From contig CAJUJR010000007.1 of NCBI GenBank assembly GCA_910586605.1, positions 1 through 56,366 on the forward strand: DNA of 56,366 nucleotides, given 5' to 3'. The translations under genes were made by a program, and so were the position numbers. Position 1 is the first letter of the stretch, and each line of letters begins with the position of its first letter. This DNA comes from an uncultured Lachnospiraceae bacterium. Lineage in GTDB: Bacteria; Bacillota; Clostridia; Lachnospirales; Lachnospiraceae. Under the pieces are notes generated by a model. That model saw only the letters and a program-made list of their open reading frames with translations, did no database searches and was not told the origin of the DNA. Below are positions 26,161-34,164 of this stretch, piece by piece.

Positions 26161-27342
26161 TTGTATCAGGCTTTTTTATTAAAATATGCAGAAATCGGGA
26201 TAAAAGGGAAAAACCGTTATAAATTTGAAAATGCGCTTTGTGCACAGGTACGGCGCCGCCTGGAAAAACTGGAGGGGAAATTTACAGTAACACGTGAGCA
26301 GGGGAGGATTTTTGTAGAAGCAGAAGGTGATTTTGACTTTGAGGATGCTATTGAGGCAATGAGCCGCGTATTTGGCGTGTCTTCTATTAGCCCGGTGCAG
26401 GTGATTGAGGACAAGTCCTGGGAAAACCTGACGAAAGAAGTTGGGGATTTTATTGAAATGCAGTATGGGGAAGAGAAGTTTACCTTTAAGGTGAAATCCA
26501 GGCGGAGTGATAAGCACTATCCTTATACTTCTCCAGAAATCTGCATGGAGATGGGAGCCTATCTTCTTGGGCGCTTCCCGCATCTGACGGTAGATGTGCA
26601 TCGTCCGGAGGTGTTTATTTGGGTAGAGGTCAGGGAGAAGGCGTATGTCTATGCAAAGGTGTATCCAGCAGCATGTGGCATGCCGCTTGGCACAAATGGA
26701 AAAGCAATGCTTTTGCTTTCCGGCGGAATTGACAGCCCGGTAGCAGGTTACATGATAGCGAAAAGAGGTGTGTTTGTAGATGCCGTTTATTTCCATGCGC
26801 CACCTTATACAAGCGACAGGGCAAAGCAGAAGGTTGTTGATTTGGCCAGGCTGATTTCACGTTATACAGGGCCAATCAGGCTTCATATTGTGAATTTTAC
26901 AGATATCCAGATGTATATTTATGAGCAGTGCCCGCATGAGGAGCTGACAATTATTATGCGCCGTTATATGATGAGGATTGCAGAAATGATTGCAAAAGAG
27001 ACGGATTGCCTGGGGCTGATTACCGGGGAGAGCATTGGGCAGGTAGCAAGCCAGACAATGCATAGCCTTGCTGCAACAAATGATGTTTGTACGCTTCCAG
27101 TATACCGGCCGCTGATAGGGTTTGATAAACAGGATATTGTAGATATTGCGGAAAAGATTGGGACATATGAGACTTCTATCCTGCCATTTGAAGACTGCTG
27201 TACGATATTTGTGGCAAAGCATCCGGTAACAAAGCCGGAGATACCAGTAATCCGCCGTTCTGAGGGATATTTGTCTGAAAAGATAGGGGAAATGCTGCAG
27301 GCAGCAATGGATACAATAGAGGTTGTTGAAATAGATGAATAG
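26161..27342 (+). CDS. thiI: tRNA 4-thiouridine synthetase ThiI
   Basis: 393 residues. It adenylates and thiolates U8 of tRNA. Order of domains: N-terminal ferredoxin-like domain, THUMP (about 60-165), and PP-loop ATPase with LLLSGGIDSPVAGY near 182. There is no C-terminal rhodanese domain, as in many Firmicutes, so sulfur would come directly from the desulfurase upstream. I prefer TTG 26161 (protein starts MYQAFLLKYAEIG) with AGAAGGGAGAAAGGA before it, over TTG 26140, which lies inside the ribosome-binding region. It ends an operon closed by the terminator at 27477. Confidence 0.94.
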   Translation: MYQAFLLKYAEIGIKGKNRYKFENALCAQVRRRLEKLEGKFTVTREQGRIFVEAEGDFDFEDAIEAMSRVFGVSSISPVQVIEDKSWENLTKEVGDFIEMQYGEEKFTFKVKSRRSDKHYPYTSPEICMEMGAYLLGRFPHLTVDVHRPEVFIWVEVREKAYVYAKVYPAACGMPLGTNGKAMLLLSGGIDSPVAGYMIAKRGVFVDAVYFHAPPYTSDRAKQKVVDLARLISRYTGPIRLHIVNFTDIQMYIYEQCPHEELTIIMRRYMMRIAEMIAKETDCLGLITGESIGQVASQTMHSLAATNDVCTLPVYRPLIGFDKQDIVDIAEKIGTYETSILPFEDCCTIFVAKHPVTKPEIPVIRRSEGYLSEKIGEMLQAAMDTIEVVEIDE

Positions 27343-27476
27343 GCAAGGGACGGCTGATTTATGAAAGGAACTGCCAATCGCTGCAGCATCCGCTGCAGTT
27401 CAATCATCCGTTTTGCATAGGAACAATTATCCAATGAAAAATAAGTATGCTAGTTCATAGCCGGAGTTATACAAAA
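27343..27476. other. Intergenic spacer with small hairpins
   Basis: It contains GAACTGC...GCAGTTC around repeated CGCTGCAG motifs near 27367-27401, and a TAGCCGGAGTTATA tip near 27456 that resembles repeat family R3. No gene is seen. Confidence 0.4.
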
Positions 27477-27510
27477 AGAGAACACCGCCGGTGTTCTCTG
27501 GTTTGTTTTA
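27477..27510 (+). terminator. Rho-independent terminator of rsmE-thiI operon
   Basis: AGAGAACACC and GGTGTTCTCT form a 10-bp stem with a GCC loop, followed by a T-rich GGTTTGTTTTA. Confidence 0.8.
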
Positions 27511-27588
27511 TGACTATGTAGCAGTGTAATTCAGCGAGTTTTAATAAACACCCTAAATTACATATGCCCCATAAAAGAAGGCGGCTGG

Positions 27589-27822
27589 CTATTCAACGAT
27601 GTAAGGCGCTAAAATATCAAGGATTTCCTCCATGCCTTCATCATCATGAATATTCAGGTCAATTGGTTTAGAAAGGTCAAGACTGAAAATCCCCATAATA
27701 GATTTTGCATCAATTACGTATCTTCCGGATACTAAATCGAAGTCAGTGTTGAACTTTGTTACATCGTTTACAAATGCCTTTACCTTATCAATTGAGTTTA
27801 AAGAAATTTTTACAGTTTTCAT
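27589..27822 (-). CDS. HPr-like protein lacking the phospho-histidine
   Basis: 77 residues with the HPr fold pattern. The region around the regulatory serine is conserved (KSIMGIFSLDLSKPI matches the Ser-46 loop KSIMGVMSLG). The catalytic His-15 loop (normally G-x-H-A-R-P-A) is replaced by NSIDKVKAF, with Asp at the His position. It therefore cannot accept phosphate from enzyme I but could still be a substrate of HPr kinase, as Crh is in Bacillus. Start ATG 27822 with AAAGGAGG upstream and its own promoter. It probably acts as a regulatory rather than a transport protein. Confidence 0.85.
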   Translation of the reverse strand: MKTVKISLNSIDKVKAFVNDVTKFNTDFDLVSGRYVIDAKSIMGIFSLDLSKPIDLNIHDDEGMEEILDILAPYIVE

Positions 27823-27853
27823 GTAAAATTACCTCCTTTTCGTTTATATTAGT

Positions 27854-27882
27854 ATACTAGACATTTTGGGGTAAAAAGTCAA
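27854..27882 (-). promoter_or_regulatory. Promoter of the HPr-like gene
   Basis: Minus strand TTGACT (27877-27882) and TAGTAT (27854-27859) are 17 bases apart, about 30 bases before the ATG. Confidence 0.55.
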
Positions 27883-27917
27883 TATACAATGTTGCTAAAA
27901 AGAAAAAAATGTGAATG

Positions 27918-27942
27918 TTATATTTAACCGCTGGAGTAATAA
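27918..27942. repeat. Solo terminus of repeat family R3 in the mtaB leader
   Basis: ATATTTAACCGCTGGAGTAATA matches the inner-to-outer tip of the R3 elements at 52203-52225 and 53002-53021. It lies just upstream of the mtaB ribosome site. Confidence 0.6.
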
Positions 27943-27959
27943 AGAATGGAGGGACGGAT

Positions 27960-29324
27960 TTGAAAGTTGGTTTTTTATCCTTGGGCTGCAAGGTGAATTA
28001 TTATGAGACAGAAAAAATGAAGCAGCAGTTTGAAGAGGCAGGGTATCAGGCTGTTTCATTTGAAGAGGAGGCAGATATCTATATTATCAATACCTGCACT
28101 GTTACAAATATTGCAGACCGGAAATCCAGGAAAATGTTGCACCGCGCCCGCCGGAACAACCGGGATGCAATTGTAGTGGCGGCAGGCTGTTACACGGATT
28201 CTGCCAGGAGAAAAATGGACGGTATAGGAAAAACCGGGGAAAAGGCAGGGGTGGAAGCGGATTTGCATACATTTGTGGATTTGTTTATCCCCAATGCAGA
28301 GAAGGATAAGCTGTTAGAGAAGGTAGAAATATTGCTGCAGGAGCGTCAGGCAGCAGGCTTAGCGGCTGGGACAGGGAAGGGAGAGGCTGCAAAAAAACAT
28401 ACCAGGGCGTATATAAAAGTCCAGGATGGATGCCGCCAGTATTGTACCTATTGTATTATCCCCTATGTACGGGGACCGTTAAAAAGCAGGGCGGCCAAGG
28501 ATGTGGTGAAAGAAGCGGCGCAACTGGCAGCAGAAGGGGTCAGGGAAGTAGTAATTACAGGAATCCATCTGTCTTCTTATGGGGTGGATTTTACAGATAA
28601 AAAGAGTTTTACTGATTTGGGGGGAAAGCTGCTTTTAGGGCTTTTGTCTGCTGTTGCAGAGGTGGAGGGGATTGCAAGGATCCGCCTTGGCTCTTTAGAG
28701 CCAAGAGTTATTACAGAAGGTTTTGTAAAAGAACTTTGTAGGATTCCAAAGGTCTGCCCGCATTTCCACCTATCTTTGCAGAGTGGCTGTGATGCGACCT
28801 TGCGCAGGATGAACCGCCGCTATACAGCAGATGAATATCTGGATTGTGTACGGCTTTTAAGGGACTATTTTAAAACCCCTGCAGTTACAACAGATGTGAT
28901 TGTAGGCTTTCCGCAGGAAACACAGGAAGAATTTGAGGCAACCTGTAACTTTGTAAAAAGGGCGGCTTTTTCGCAGATGCATGTATTTAAGTATTCCAGA
29001 AGGCATGGCACGATGGCGGATGCTATGGAAGGCCAGGTTGCAGAACAGGTAAAGGCGGAACGGAGCAGCATATTGATTGCCGCCGGCCGGGAACTGGAAA
29101 AAAGATACCAGGAAGCCTTATATGGCACAGAAGAAAAGGTGCTTTTTGAAGAGATTGTGCAGGTTGGGGGTGCAAACTATCTAGTTGGCTATAGTGAGAG
29201 ATATGTCAGGGTTGCCGTAAAGGCAGAAGGGATACACAATGCAGAAGAATTTTGTAATACAGTGGGCTCAGTCTGCATAACAGGCCGTTTGGCAGGAGAG
29301 GTTTTGGAAGGGGAGTTGCGCTGA
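27960..29324 (+). CDS. mtaB: tRNA t6A37 methylthiotransferase MtaB
   Basis: 454 residues. Radical SAM methylthiotransferase converting t6A37 to ms2t6A37 in tRNA. Domains: UPF0004 (SLGCKVNYYETE, INTCTVTN, AAGCYTD with cluster cysteines), radical SAM CRQYCTYC near 158-165, and a C-terminal TRAM-like region. TTG 27960 is chosen because GGAGGG ends 6 bases upstream. The longer frame starting at 27915 would translate through a dispersed R3 repeat end, so that start is probably false. Confidence 0.92.
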   Translation: MKVGFLSLGCKVNYYETEKMKQQFEEAGYQAVSFEEEADIYIINTCTVTNIADRKSRKMLHRARRNNRDAIVVAAGCYTDSARRKMDGIGKTGEKAGVEADLHTFVDLFIPNAEKDKLLEKVEILLQERQAAGLAAGTGKGEAAKKHTRAYIKVQDGCRQYCTYCIIPYVRGPLKSRAAKDVVKEAAQLAAEGVREVVITGIHLSSYGVDFTDKKSFTDLGGKLLLGLLSAVAEVEGIARIRLGSLEPRVITEGFVKELCRIPKVCPHFHLSLQSGCDATLRRMNRRYTADEYLDCVRLLRDYFKTPAVTTDVIVGFPQETQEEFEATCNFVKRAAFSQMHVFKYSRRHGTMADAMEGQVAEQVKAERSSILIAAGRELEKRYQEALYGTEEKVLFEEIVQVGGANYLVGYSERYVRVAVKAEGIHNAEEFCNTVGSVCITGRLAGEVLEGELR

Positions 29325-29400
29325 TTTCAGATAATAGCACCTTCTTATGTGCAAGCACGAAGAGCCTGGCTGTTTTCTGAAGTTAGCATTGAATAGTAAC
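29318..29400 (-). repeat. Dispersed repeat, family R1 copy
   Basis: Read on the minus strand it begins GTTACTATTCAA and continues through TCGTGCTTGCAC to TCTGAAATCAGCG, aligning throughout with 8501-8584. It overlaps the last codons of mtaB and fills most of the gap before ireB. Confidence 0.75.
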
Positions 29401-29512
29401 TATAGGTTGGTATTCATTATAAGATTTAAAAAACAGTTGTATTTTTATATAAGTTATATTACTATATAGGATAGATGAGAGTACGTGATAAAGAATGGAG
29501 GACAGTGCTATT

Positions 29513-29773
29513 ATGCAGGAAATTAATAACACACAGTACTTCAAGGTACAAAAAGATCAGGACATTGAAGTAAAAGATGTGATAGCAGACGTTTATGAGG
29601 CACTTACAGAGAAGGGGTATAATCCTGTTAACCAGATTGTAGGGTATGTGATGTCAGGCGACCCCACCTATATTACGAGCCACAAGGGGGCAAGAAGCCT
29701 GATTCGGCGTGTAGAGCGGGATGAGATTATTGAGTTATTATTAGAAGATTATATCAGGAATAATTTTTTGTAG
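29513..29773 (+). CDS. ireB: IreB family regulatory phosphoprotein (UPF0297)
   Basis: 86 residues matching the IreB/YrzL family (VYEALTEKGYNPVNQIVGYV and GDPTYITSHKGARSLIR are hallmarks). In Enterococcus, IreB is the substrate of the PASTA kinase IreK and affects cephalosporin tolerance. I favour ATG 29513; the in-frame ATG at 29495 is part of the ATGGAGGA ribosome-binding region. It is followed by ruvX in the conserved ireB-ruvX-DUF1292 order. Confidence 0.92.
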   Translation: MQEINNTQYFKVQKDQDIEVKDVIADVYEALTEKGYNPVNQIVGYVMSGDPTYITSHKGARSLIRRVERDEIIELLLEDYIRNNFL

Positions 29774-29801
29774 GTTGTGCGGAAAGAATGACAGGTGAAA
29801 T

Positions 29802-30227
29802 ATGAGGATAATGGGTTTGGACTATGGCGCCAAGACAGTTGGCGTTGCAATTAGTGATGAGCTGTTATTGACAGCACAGCCAGTTGAGACGATTAAGCGG
29901 GACAGGGAGACAAAATTACGCAAGACGCTTGCCCGTATTGAGGAGCTGCTGGAAGAATACGATGTGGAAAAGGTAGTGGTAGGCCTTCCAAAAAAGCTGA
30001 ACAATGAAGAAGGGGAGCGCTGTGGGAAGACACGTGAATTTGCACAGATGGTACATCAGAGAAGCGGGCTGGAAGTTATATTTTGGGACGAACGCCTAAC
30101 GACAGTTTTAGCAGACGCAGCATTGGCCGAGGGCAATGTCGCCCGGGAAAACCGTAAAGAGTATATTGATAAGGTGGCGGCGAGTTTGATTTTAAAAAGT
30201 TATCTGGAAAGTATTGCGGAAAAGTAA
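29802..30227 (+). CDS. ruvX: Holliday junction resolvase-like RuvX/YqgF
   Basis: 141 residues with an RNase H-like fold. GLDYGAKTVGVA near the N-terminus carries the first catalytic Asp, VVGLPKK is central and DERLTT carries the second acidic site near residue 95. It is implicated in pre-16S rRNA 5' end processing or junction resolution. Start ATG 29802 after AGGTGAAAT. It lies 28 bases after ireB and is probably in the same operon. Confidence 0.93.
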   Translation: MRIMGLDYGAKTVGVAISDELLLTAQPVETIKRDRETKLRKTLARIEELLEEYDVEKVVVGLPKKLNNEEGERCGKTREFAQMVHQRSGLEVIFWDERLTTVLADAALAEGNVARENRKEYIDKVAASLILKSYLESIAEK

Positions 30228-30334
30228 AAAAGAGCCCGTCTACGTTGGCGTCCTTGGTATCCATTATGTTACAGCGCGGTTTCTTATAACATAAAAGTGT
30301 GCGTCCGGAAAAAACGCAAGAAGTGCGCCTTTTT

Positions 30335-30369
30335 GTTACTGTTCCTGAGTGGACAGTAACCCTTTTTTT
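30335..30369 (+). terminator. Rho-independent terminator after ruvX
   Basis: GTTACTGT (30335-30342) pairs with ACAGTAAC (30353-30360), followed by CC and seven Ts. Confidence 0.8.
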
Positions 30370-30448
30370 GGTGTACCAGAAAATCAAATCACCGTTGCAA
30401 GCAAGCTTGTGCATGGCTTGTTGCATATGCGGGAATAAAGGAGTGGAA

Positions 30449-30715
30449 ATGGTAGAAAAACCAGATTGTATTGAGTTTGAAACAGAGCATGGGGAAAAAG
30501 TGCCGTTTTATATAGTAGAAGAAACTATGCTTGGTGGTATAAATTATCTTTTGGTGACAGATAGCGAGGAAGAAGAGGCAGAAGCCTATATTATGCGTGA
30601 AGCCGAAGGGCAGGATGGACAGGCAGTCTATGAAATGGTTGAGGAAGATACAGAATTAGAAGCAGTATCGAAAATATTTGCCGAATTATTAGAGGATATA
30701 GAACTAGAAATATAG
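30449..30715 (+). CDS. DUF1292 (YrzB-like) acidic protein
   Basis: 88 residues, very acidic (VTDSEEEEAEAYIMRE), matching the DUF1292/YrzB family that follows ruvX in most Firmicutes. The biochemical function is unknown. ATG 30449 has AAAGGAG 5 bases upstream; the longer frame starting at 30299 runs through the terminator and is rejected. Confidence 0.88.
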   Translation: MVEKPDCIEFETEHGEKVPFYIVEETMLGGINYLLVTDSEEEEAEAYIMREAEGQDGQAVYEMVEEDTELEAVSKIFAELLEDIELEI

Positions 30716-30758
30716 TATATAAATATATAACGCAAAGATAGAAAGGCAGGGTAGATTT

Positions 30759-32672
30759 GTGAAGAAGGAAGTAGAGAATCAGGACGGTATAATAAGCGAG
30801 GGGATTGCAAAAGCAAAAAAAGCAGTAAAACGTTCATCAAAGGCTACAGATACGGCAGAACAAAAAACGGGGGATAAGAAGGACGCACCCAAAAAAGCAA
30901 CGCGCCATACTGTTACAAGGAAAGCAAAGGCAACGGAAAAGGAAAAAGATGTGATTACAGAGCCTGTAAAAAAGCCATCTGCAAAAAGAAAGGCAAAGAA
31001 AGGTGATGCGGTAGAATTTGGGAAGGGGCTGAAAATCATTCCATTGGGCGGACTGGAACAGATTGGAATGAATATTACAGCATTTGAATATGATGACAGC
31101 ATTGTGGTTGTGGACTGCGGCTTGTCTTTTCCGGAAGATGATATGCTGGGAATTGACTTGGTTATCCCAGATATCTCATATTTGAAGGAGAATATTGAAA
31201 AAGTAAAGGCATTTGTAATTACACATGGGCATGAAGACCATATTGGCGCTCTCCCATATGTCTTAAAAGAGGTAAATGTACCAATTTATGCGACTAAACT
31301 TACGATGGGGCTGATTGAAAATAAACTGAAAGAGCATGTGCTCCCAAATCCTGTAAAGAGGAAGGTGGTAAGCTATGGGCAGGCAATTAACCTGGGATGT
31401 TTTAGGATAGAGTTTATCCGGACAAACCACAGTATTTCAGATGCGGCGGCATTGGCAATTTTTAGCCCAGTAGGGATTGTAGTCCACACAGGGGATTTTA
31501 AAGTAGATTTTACGCCGGTAAATGGAGATACAATTGACTTGCAGCGTTTTGGGGAACTTGGGAAAAAAGGCGTCCTGGCGTTAATGGGGGACAGTACAAA
31601 TATTATGAAGCCAGGTTTTACAATGTCTGAGAGGACAGTTGGGAAAACTTTTGATAATATTTTTGCTGAAAATGAAAAACATAGGATTATTGTTGCAACC
31701 TTTGCATCAAACGTGGACAGGGTGCAGCAGGTGATTAATTCTGCTGAGAAGTTTGGCAGGAAAGTCGTTGTGGAAGGCAGGAGCATGGTAAATGTCATGA
31801 CAACGGCAACGGAGCTTGGTTATTTAAATGTTCCGGATAATATATTGATTGAAATGGAACAGATGAAAAATTATCCGCCGGAAAAACTGGTTTTGATTAC
31901 AACAGGCAGCCAAGGGGAAGCGATGGCGGCATTGTCCCGTATGGCGGCCAATATCCATAGGAAGGTTTCGATTGAACCTGGCGATACGGTGATTTTCAGT
32001 TCCCGTCCGATTCCGGGGAATGAAAAATCAGTATCTAAGGTAATTAATGAACTTTCGGAGAAAGGGGCAAAGGTTATCGTGCAGGATACCCATGTATCCG
32101 GGCATGCCTGCCAGGAAGAGGTAAAGCTGATTTATGCGTTGACAAAACCGCAGTATGCAATACCGGTTCATGGCGAATATCAGCATTTAAAGGCGCATGC
32201 AGAACTGGCGCAGGAGATGGGAATCCCAAAGGAAAATACGATTATCCTTTCTTCTGGCGACGTCCTTGAAATTAGCCCTCAGCGTGCACATCTTGTAGGG
32301 AAGGTCCAGGCACAAGGGATTATGGTAGATGGCCTTGGGGTCGGTGATGTTGGGAATATTGTGCTTCGTGACAGACAGCATTTGTCAGAAAATGGCCTGA
32401 TCATTATTGTCCTGACATTGGAAAAATATACCAACCAGCTTCTGGCTGGGCCAGATATTGTTTCCAGGGGCTTTGTTTATGTCAGGGAATCAGAATACCT
32501 GATGGATGAGGCAAAAAGCATTGTCTATGCCGCGTTGGAACGCTGCCTGGACAACAATGTTTCCGATTGGACAAAAATTAAGACAGAGATTAAAGACAGC
32601 CTAAGCGACTATCTCTGGAAGAAGATGAAGAGAAATCCAATGATTCTCCCGATTATTATGGAGATTGATTAA
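30759..32672 (+). CDS. rnj: Ribonuclease J
   Basis: 637 residues. Metallo-beta-lactamase/beta-CASP nuclease with 5'-3' exo- and endonuclease activity for mRNA decay and rRNA maturation. The zinc motif HGHEDHIGAL is near 155. Beta-CASP motifs follow (GDSTN, FASNVDRVQQV, TGSQGEAMAALSRMA, HVSGHA), and then the C-terminal domain. An unusual Lys/Ala/Thr-rich extension of about 85 residues precedes the catalytic core; common RNase J proteins are about 555 residues. Such basic tails occur in some Clostridia and may bind RNA or ribosomes. GTG start at 30759, with the weak site AAAGGCAGGG. Confidence 0.93.
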   Translation: MKKEVENQDGIISEGIAKAKKAVKRSSKATDTAEQKTGDKKDAPKKATRHTVTRKAKATEKEKDVITEPVKKPSAKRKAKKGDAVEFGKGLKIIPLGGLEQIGMNITAFEYDDSIVVVDCGLSFPEDDMLGIDLVIPDISYLKENIEKVKAFVITHGHEDHIGALPYVLKEVNVPIYATKLTMGLIENKLKEHVLPNPVKRKVVSYGQAINLGCFRIEFIRTNHSISDAAALAIFSPVGIVVHTGDFKVDFTPVNGDTIDLQRFGELGKKGVLALMGDSTNIMKPGFTMSERTVGKTFDNIFAENEKHRIIVATFASNVDRVQQVINSAEKFGRKVVVEGRSMVNVMTTATELGYLNVPDNILIEMEQMKNYPPEKLVLITTGSQGEAMAALSRMAANIHRKVSIEPGDTVIFSSRPIPGNEKSVSKVINELSEKGAKVIVQDTHVSGHACQEEVKLIYALTKPQYAIPVHGEYQHLKAHAELAQEMGIPKENTIILSSGDVLEISPQRAHLVGKVQAQGIMVDGLGVGDVGNIVLRDRQHLSENGLIIIVLTLEKYTNQLLAGPDIVSRGFVYVRESEYLMDEAKSIVYAALERCLDNNVSDWTKIKTEIKDSLSDYLWKKMKRNPMILPIIMEID

Positions 32673-32705
32673 GATTCAAAGGACGATTGGAAAAGGGGGG
32701 ATTCC

Positions 32706-33047
32706 ATGAATGAAGTAGAGCTTTTAATGGAAGAAGTAGTAAAGAGACTTCCAGAGACAAAAGAATACAATCAATATAAAAACCTGCTGGAACGGTTAAA
32801 GGCACAGCCGGATTTGTACCGCCGTGTGGGGGAATTTCGCCGAAGGAGCATTGTCCTGCAGATGGGTGACAATACGCGTGCTGTCCATGCAAATAATGAA
32901 CTACAGAAGGAATTTAGGGATTTACAAAACAATGGGCTTTCCAGTGAATTTTTGGCGGCAGAGCATCAGTATTGCCATATGATACGGAGGCTTCAGGAAA
33001 AATTTTTGGAGAGTGCGCAGATTGAAACCGATTTTTTGGAGGAATAG
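32706..33047 (+). CDS. YlbF/YmcA family protein
   Basis: 113 residues, all-helical, matching the YlbF/YmcA (DUF964, Com_YlbF) family. In Bacillus, YlbF-YmcA-YaaT form the Y-complex that guides RNase Y mRNA cleavage. Its position right after RNase J fits a role in RNA turnover, but that is inference. ATG 32706 follows AAAAGGGGGG. The stop codon abuts the ATG of the next gene. Confidence 0.85.
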   Translation: MNEVELLMEEVVKRLPETKEYNQYKNLLERLKAQPDLYRRVGEFRRRSIVLQMGDNTRAVHANNELQKEFRDLQNNGLSSEFLAAEHQYCHMIRRLQEKFLESAQIETDFLEE

Positions 33048-33440
33048 ATGCAGGAACAGAGTGAGGAAGCCAAAGTAGTATTTCATTTGCTGTACCATGC
33101 AGTTTTGCTTGTGATAGAGATGTTGGTGGTATTGCTTATTTTGTCTGCTATTGCTGGCTGCTGCAAGGTAACATACCAGTTTTGCTATGAGGCGTTTGGT
33201 TCTGTTTCAAAAGATAAAGCGCCAGGGCGGGATATTGATTTTCTGGTAGAAGAGGATGATACAATGTTCCAGGTTGCGAAACGCCTTGCAAAAGAAGGGC
33301 TGGTTGTAAATCCTTATAGTTTCTATACAAGGACATTGATGATGGAACGGGAAAAGACAAAGCTGTATCCGGGGTCTTATTTGCTGAACACTGCTATGGA
33401 TTATGAAGAAATAATTGACAGGCTGACAGTAGATGAATAA
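33048..33440 (+). CDS. Small membrane protein related to the MltG N-terminus
   Basis: 130 residues. One strong transmembrane segment (about 11-38) is followed by a soluble domain of about 80 residues (VEEDDTMFQVAKRLAKEGL, then YPGSYLLNTAMDYEEIIDRL) that resembles the LysM-like N-terminal part of endolytic transglycosylase MltG/YceG. The catalytic YceG domain is absent, and the frame ends cleanly. It could be a stand-alone accessory protein or a truncated relative. Start ATG 33048 with GGAGGAATAG, adjoining the YlbF gene. Confidence 0.75.
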   Translation: MQEQSEEAKVVFHLLYHAVLLVIEMLVVLLILSAIAGCCKVTYQFCYEAFGSVSKDKAPGRDIDFLVEEDDTMFQVAKRLAKEGLVVNPYSFYTRTLMMEREKTKLYPGSYLLNTAMDYEEIIDRLTVDE

Positions 33441-33501
33441 GGTTTGTATGTGCTTTGCCTGAATTTCCGGTTTTAAGCGGCATGGCAGAAAGAGTGGAGT
33501 T

Positions 33502-34161
33502 ATGATAGTTGATGAAAGGCTTACAACATATATTGATTCATTAAGCTGGCAGATTCCGGAATATTTAAAAGAAGTAGAGAAAGAAGCACTGGCAGACGAG
33601 GTGCCTGTAATCAGGCGTTCCATGCAGACCCTGCTTGTTTTTCTGCTCCAGGTCAGAAAACCGAAGGCAATCCTTGAAATTGGTACTGCCATCGGTTTTT
33701 CTGGTATGTTGATGAGCGAGGCGGCAGGGGAAGCAGAGATTGATACAATTGAAAAGGTTCCTATGCGCTTAAAGGAGGCAAAACGGAACTTTAAAAAATA
33801 TGGGAAAACGGATAGGATACATCTTTATGAAGGAGATGCTGCCGACGTATTGCAGGAGCTTTCTGATAAAGGGAAAAAATATGATTTTATTTTTATGGAT
33901 GCTGCAAAAGGGCAGTACCTGAATTTCCTGCCATTTGTTTTGGAACTATTACCGGAAGGCGGAATGCTTGTTACAGACAATGTATTGCAGGATGGCGATG
34001 TTATCCAGTCACGTTATGCCGTTACGAGGAGGGATCGCACGATTCATGGGAGGATGCGGGAATACCTTTATCTGCTGACACATTCGGAAAATCTAGATAC
34101 TGTGATTTTGCCGGTAGGGGATGGCGTTACACTGTCCGTATTGAAAAAAGAAAGGGACTAA
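33502..34161 (+). CDS. trmR: SAM-dependent O-methyltransferase, TrmR-like
   Basis: 219 residues of the caffeoyl-CoA/catechol O-methyltransferase fold (ILEIGTAIGFSGMLMSEAA is SAM motif I; FIFMDAAKGQY is the metal/active-site segment). In Bacillus the orthologue TrmR/YrrM methylates 5-hydroxyuridine-34 of tRNA to mo5U. The next gene is a U32 hydroxylase-type protein, which is the expected partner that makes ho5U34. ATG 33502 with AGTGGAG upstream. Confidence 0.85.
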   Translation: MIVDERLTTYIDSLSWQIPEYLKEVEKEALADEVPVIRRSMQTLLVFLLQVRKPKAILEIGTAIGFSGMLMSEAAGEAEIDTIEKVPMRLKEAKRNFKKYGKTDRIHLYEGDAADVLQELSDKGKKYDFIFMDAAKGQYLNFLPFVLELLPEGGMLVTDNVLQDGDVIQSRYAVTRRDRTIHGRMREYLYLLTHSENLDTVILPVGDGVTLSVLKKERD

Positions 34162-34164
34162 TTT

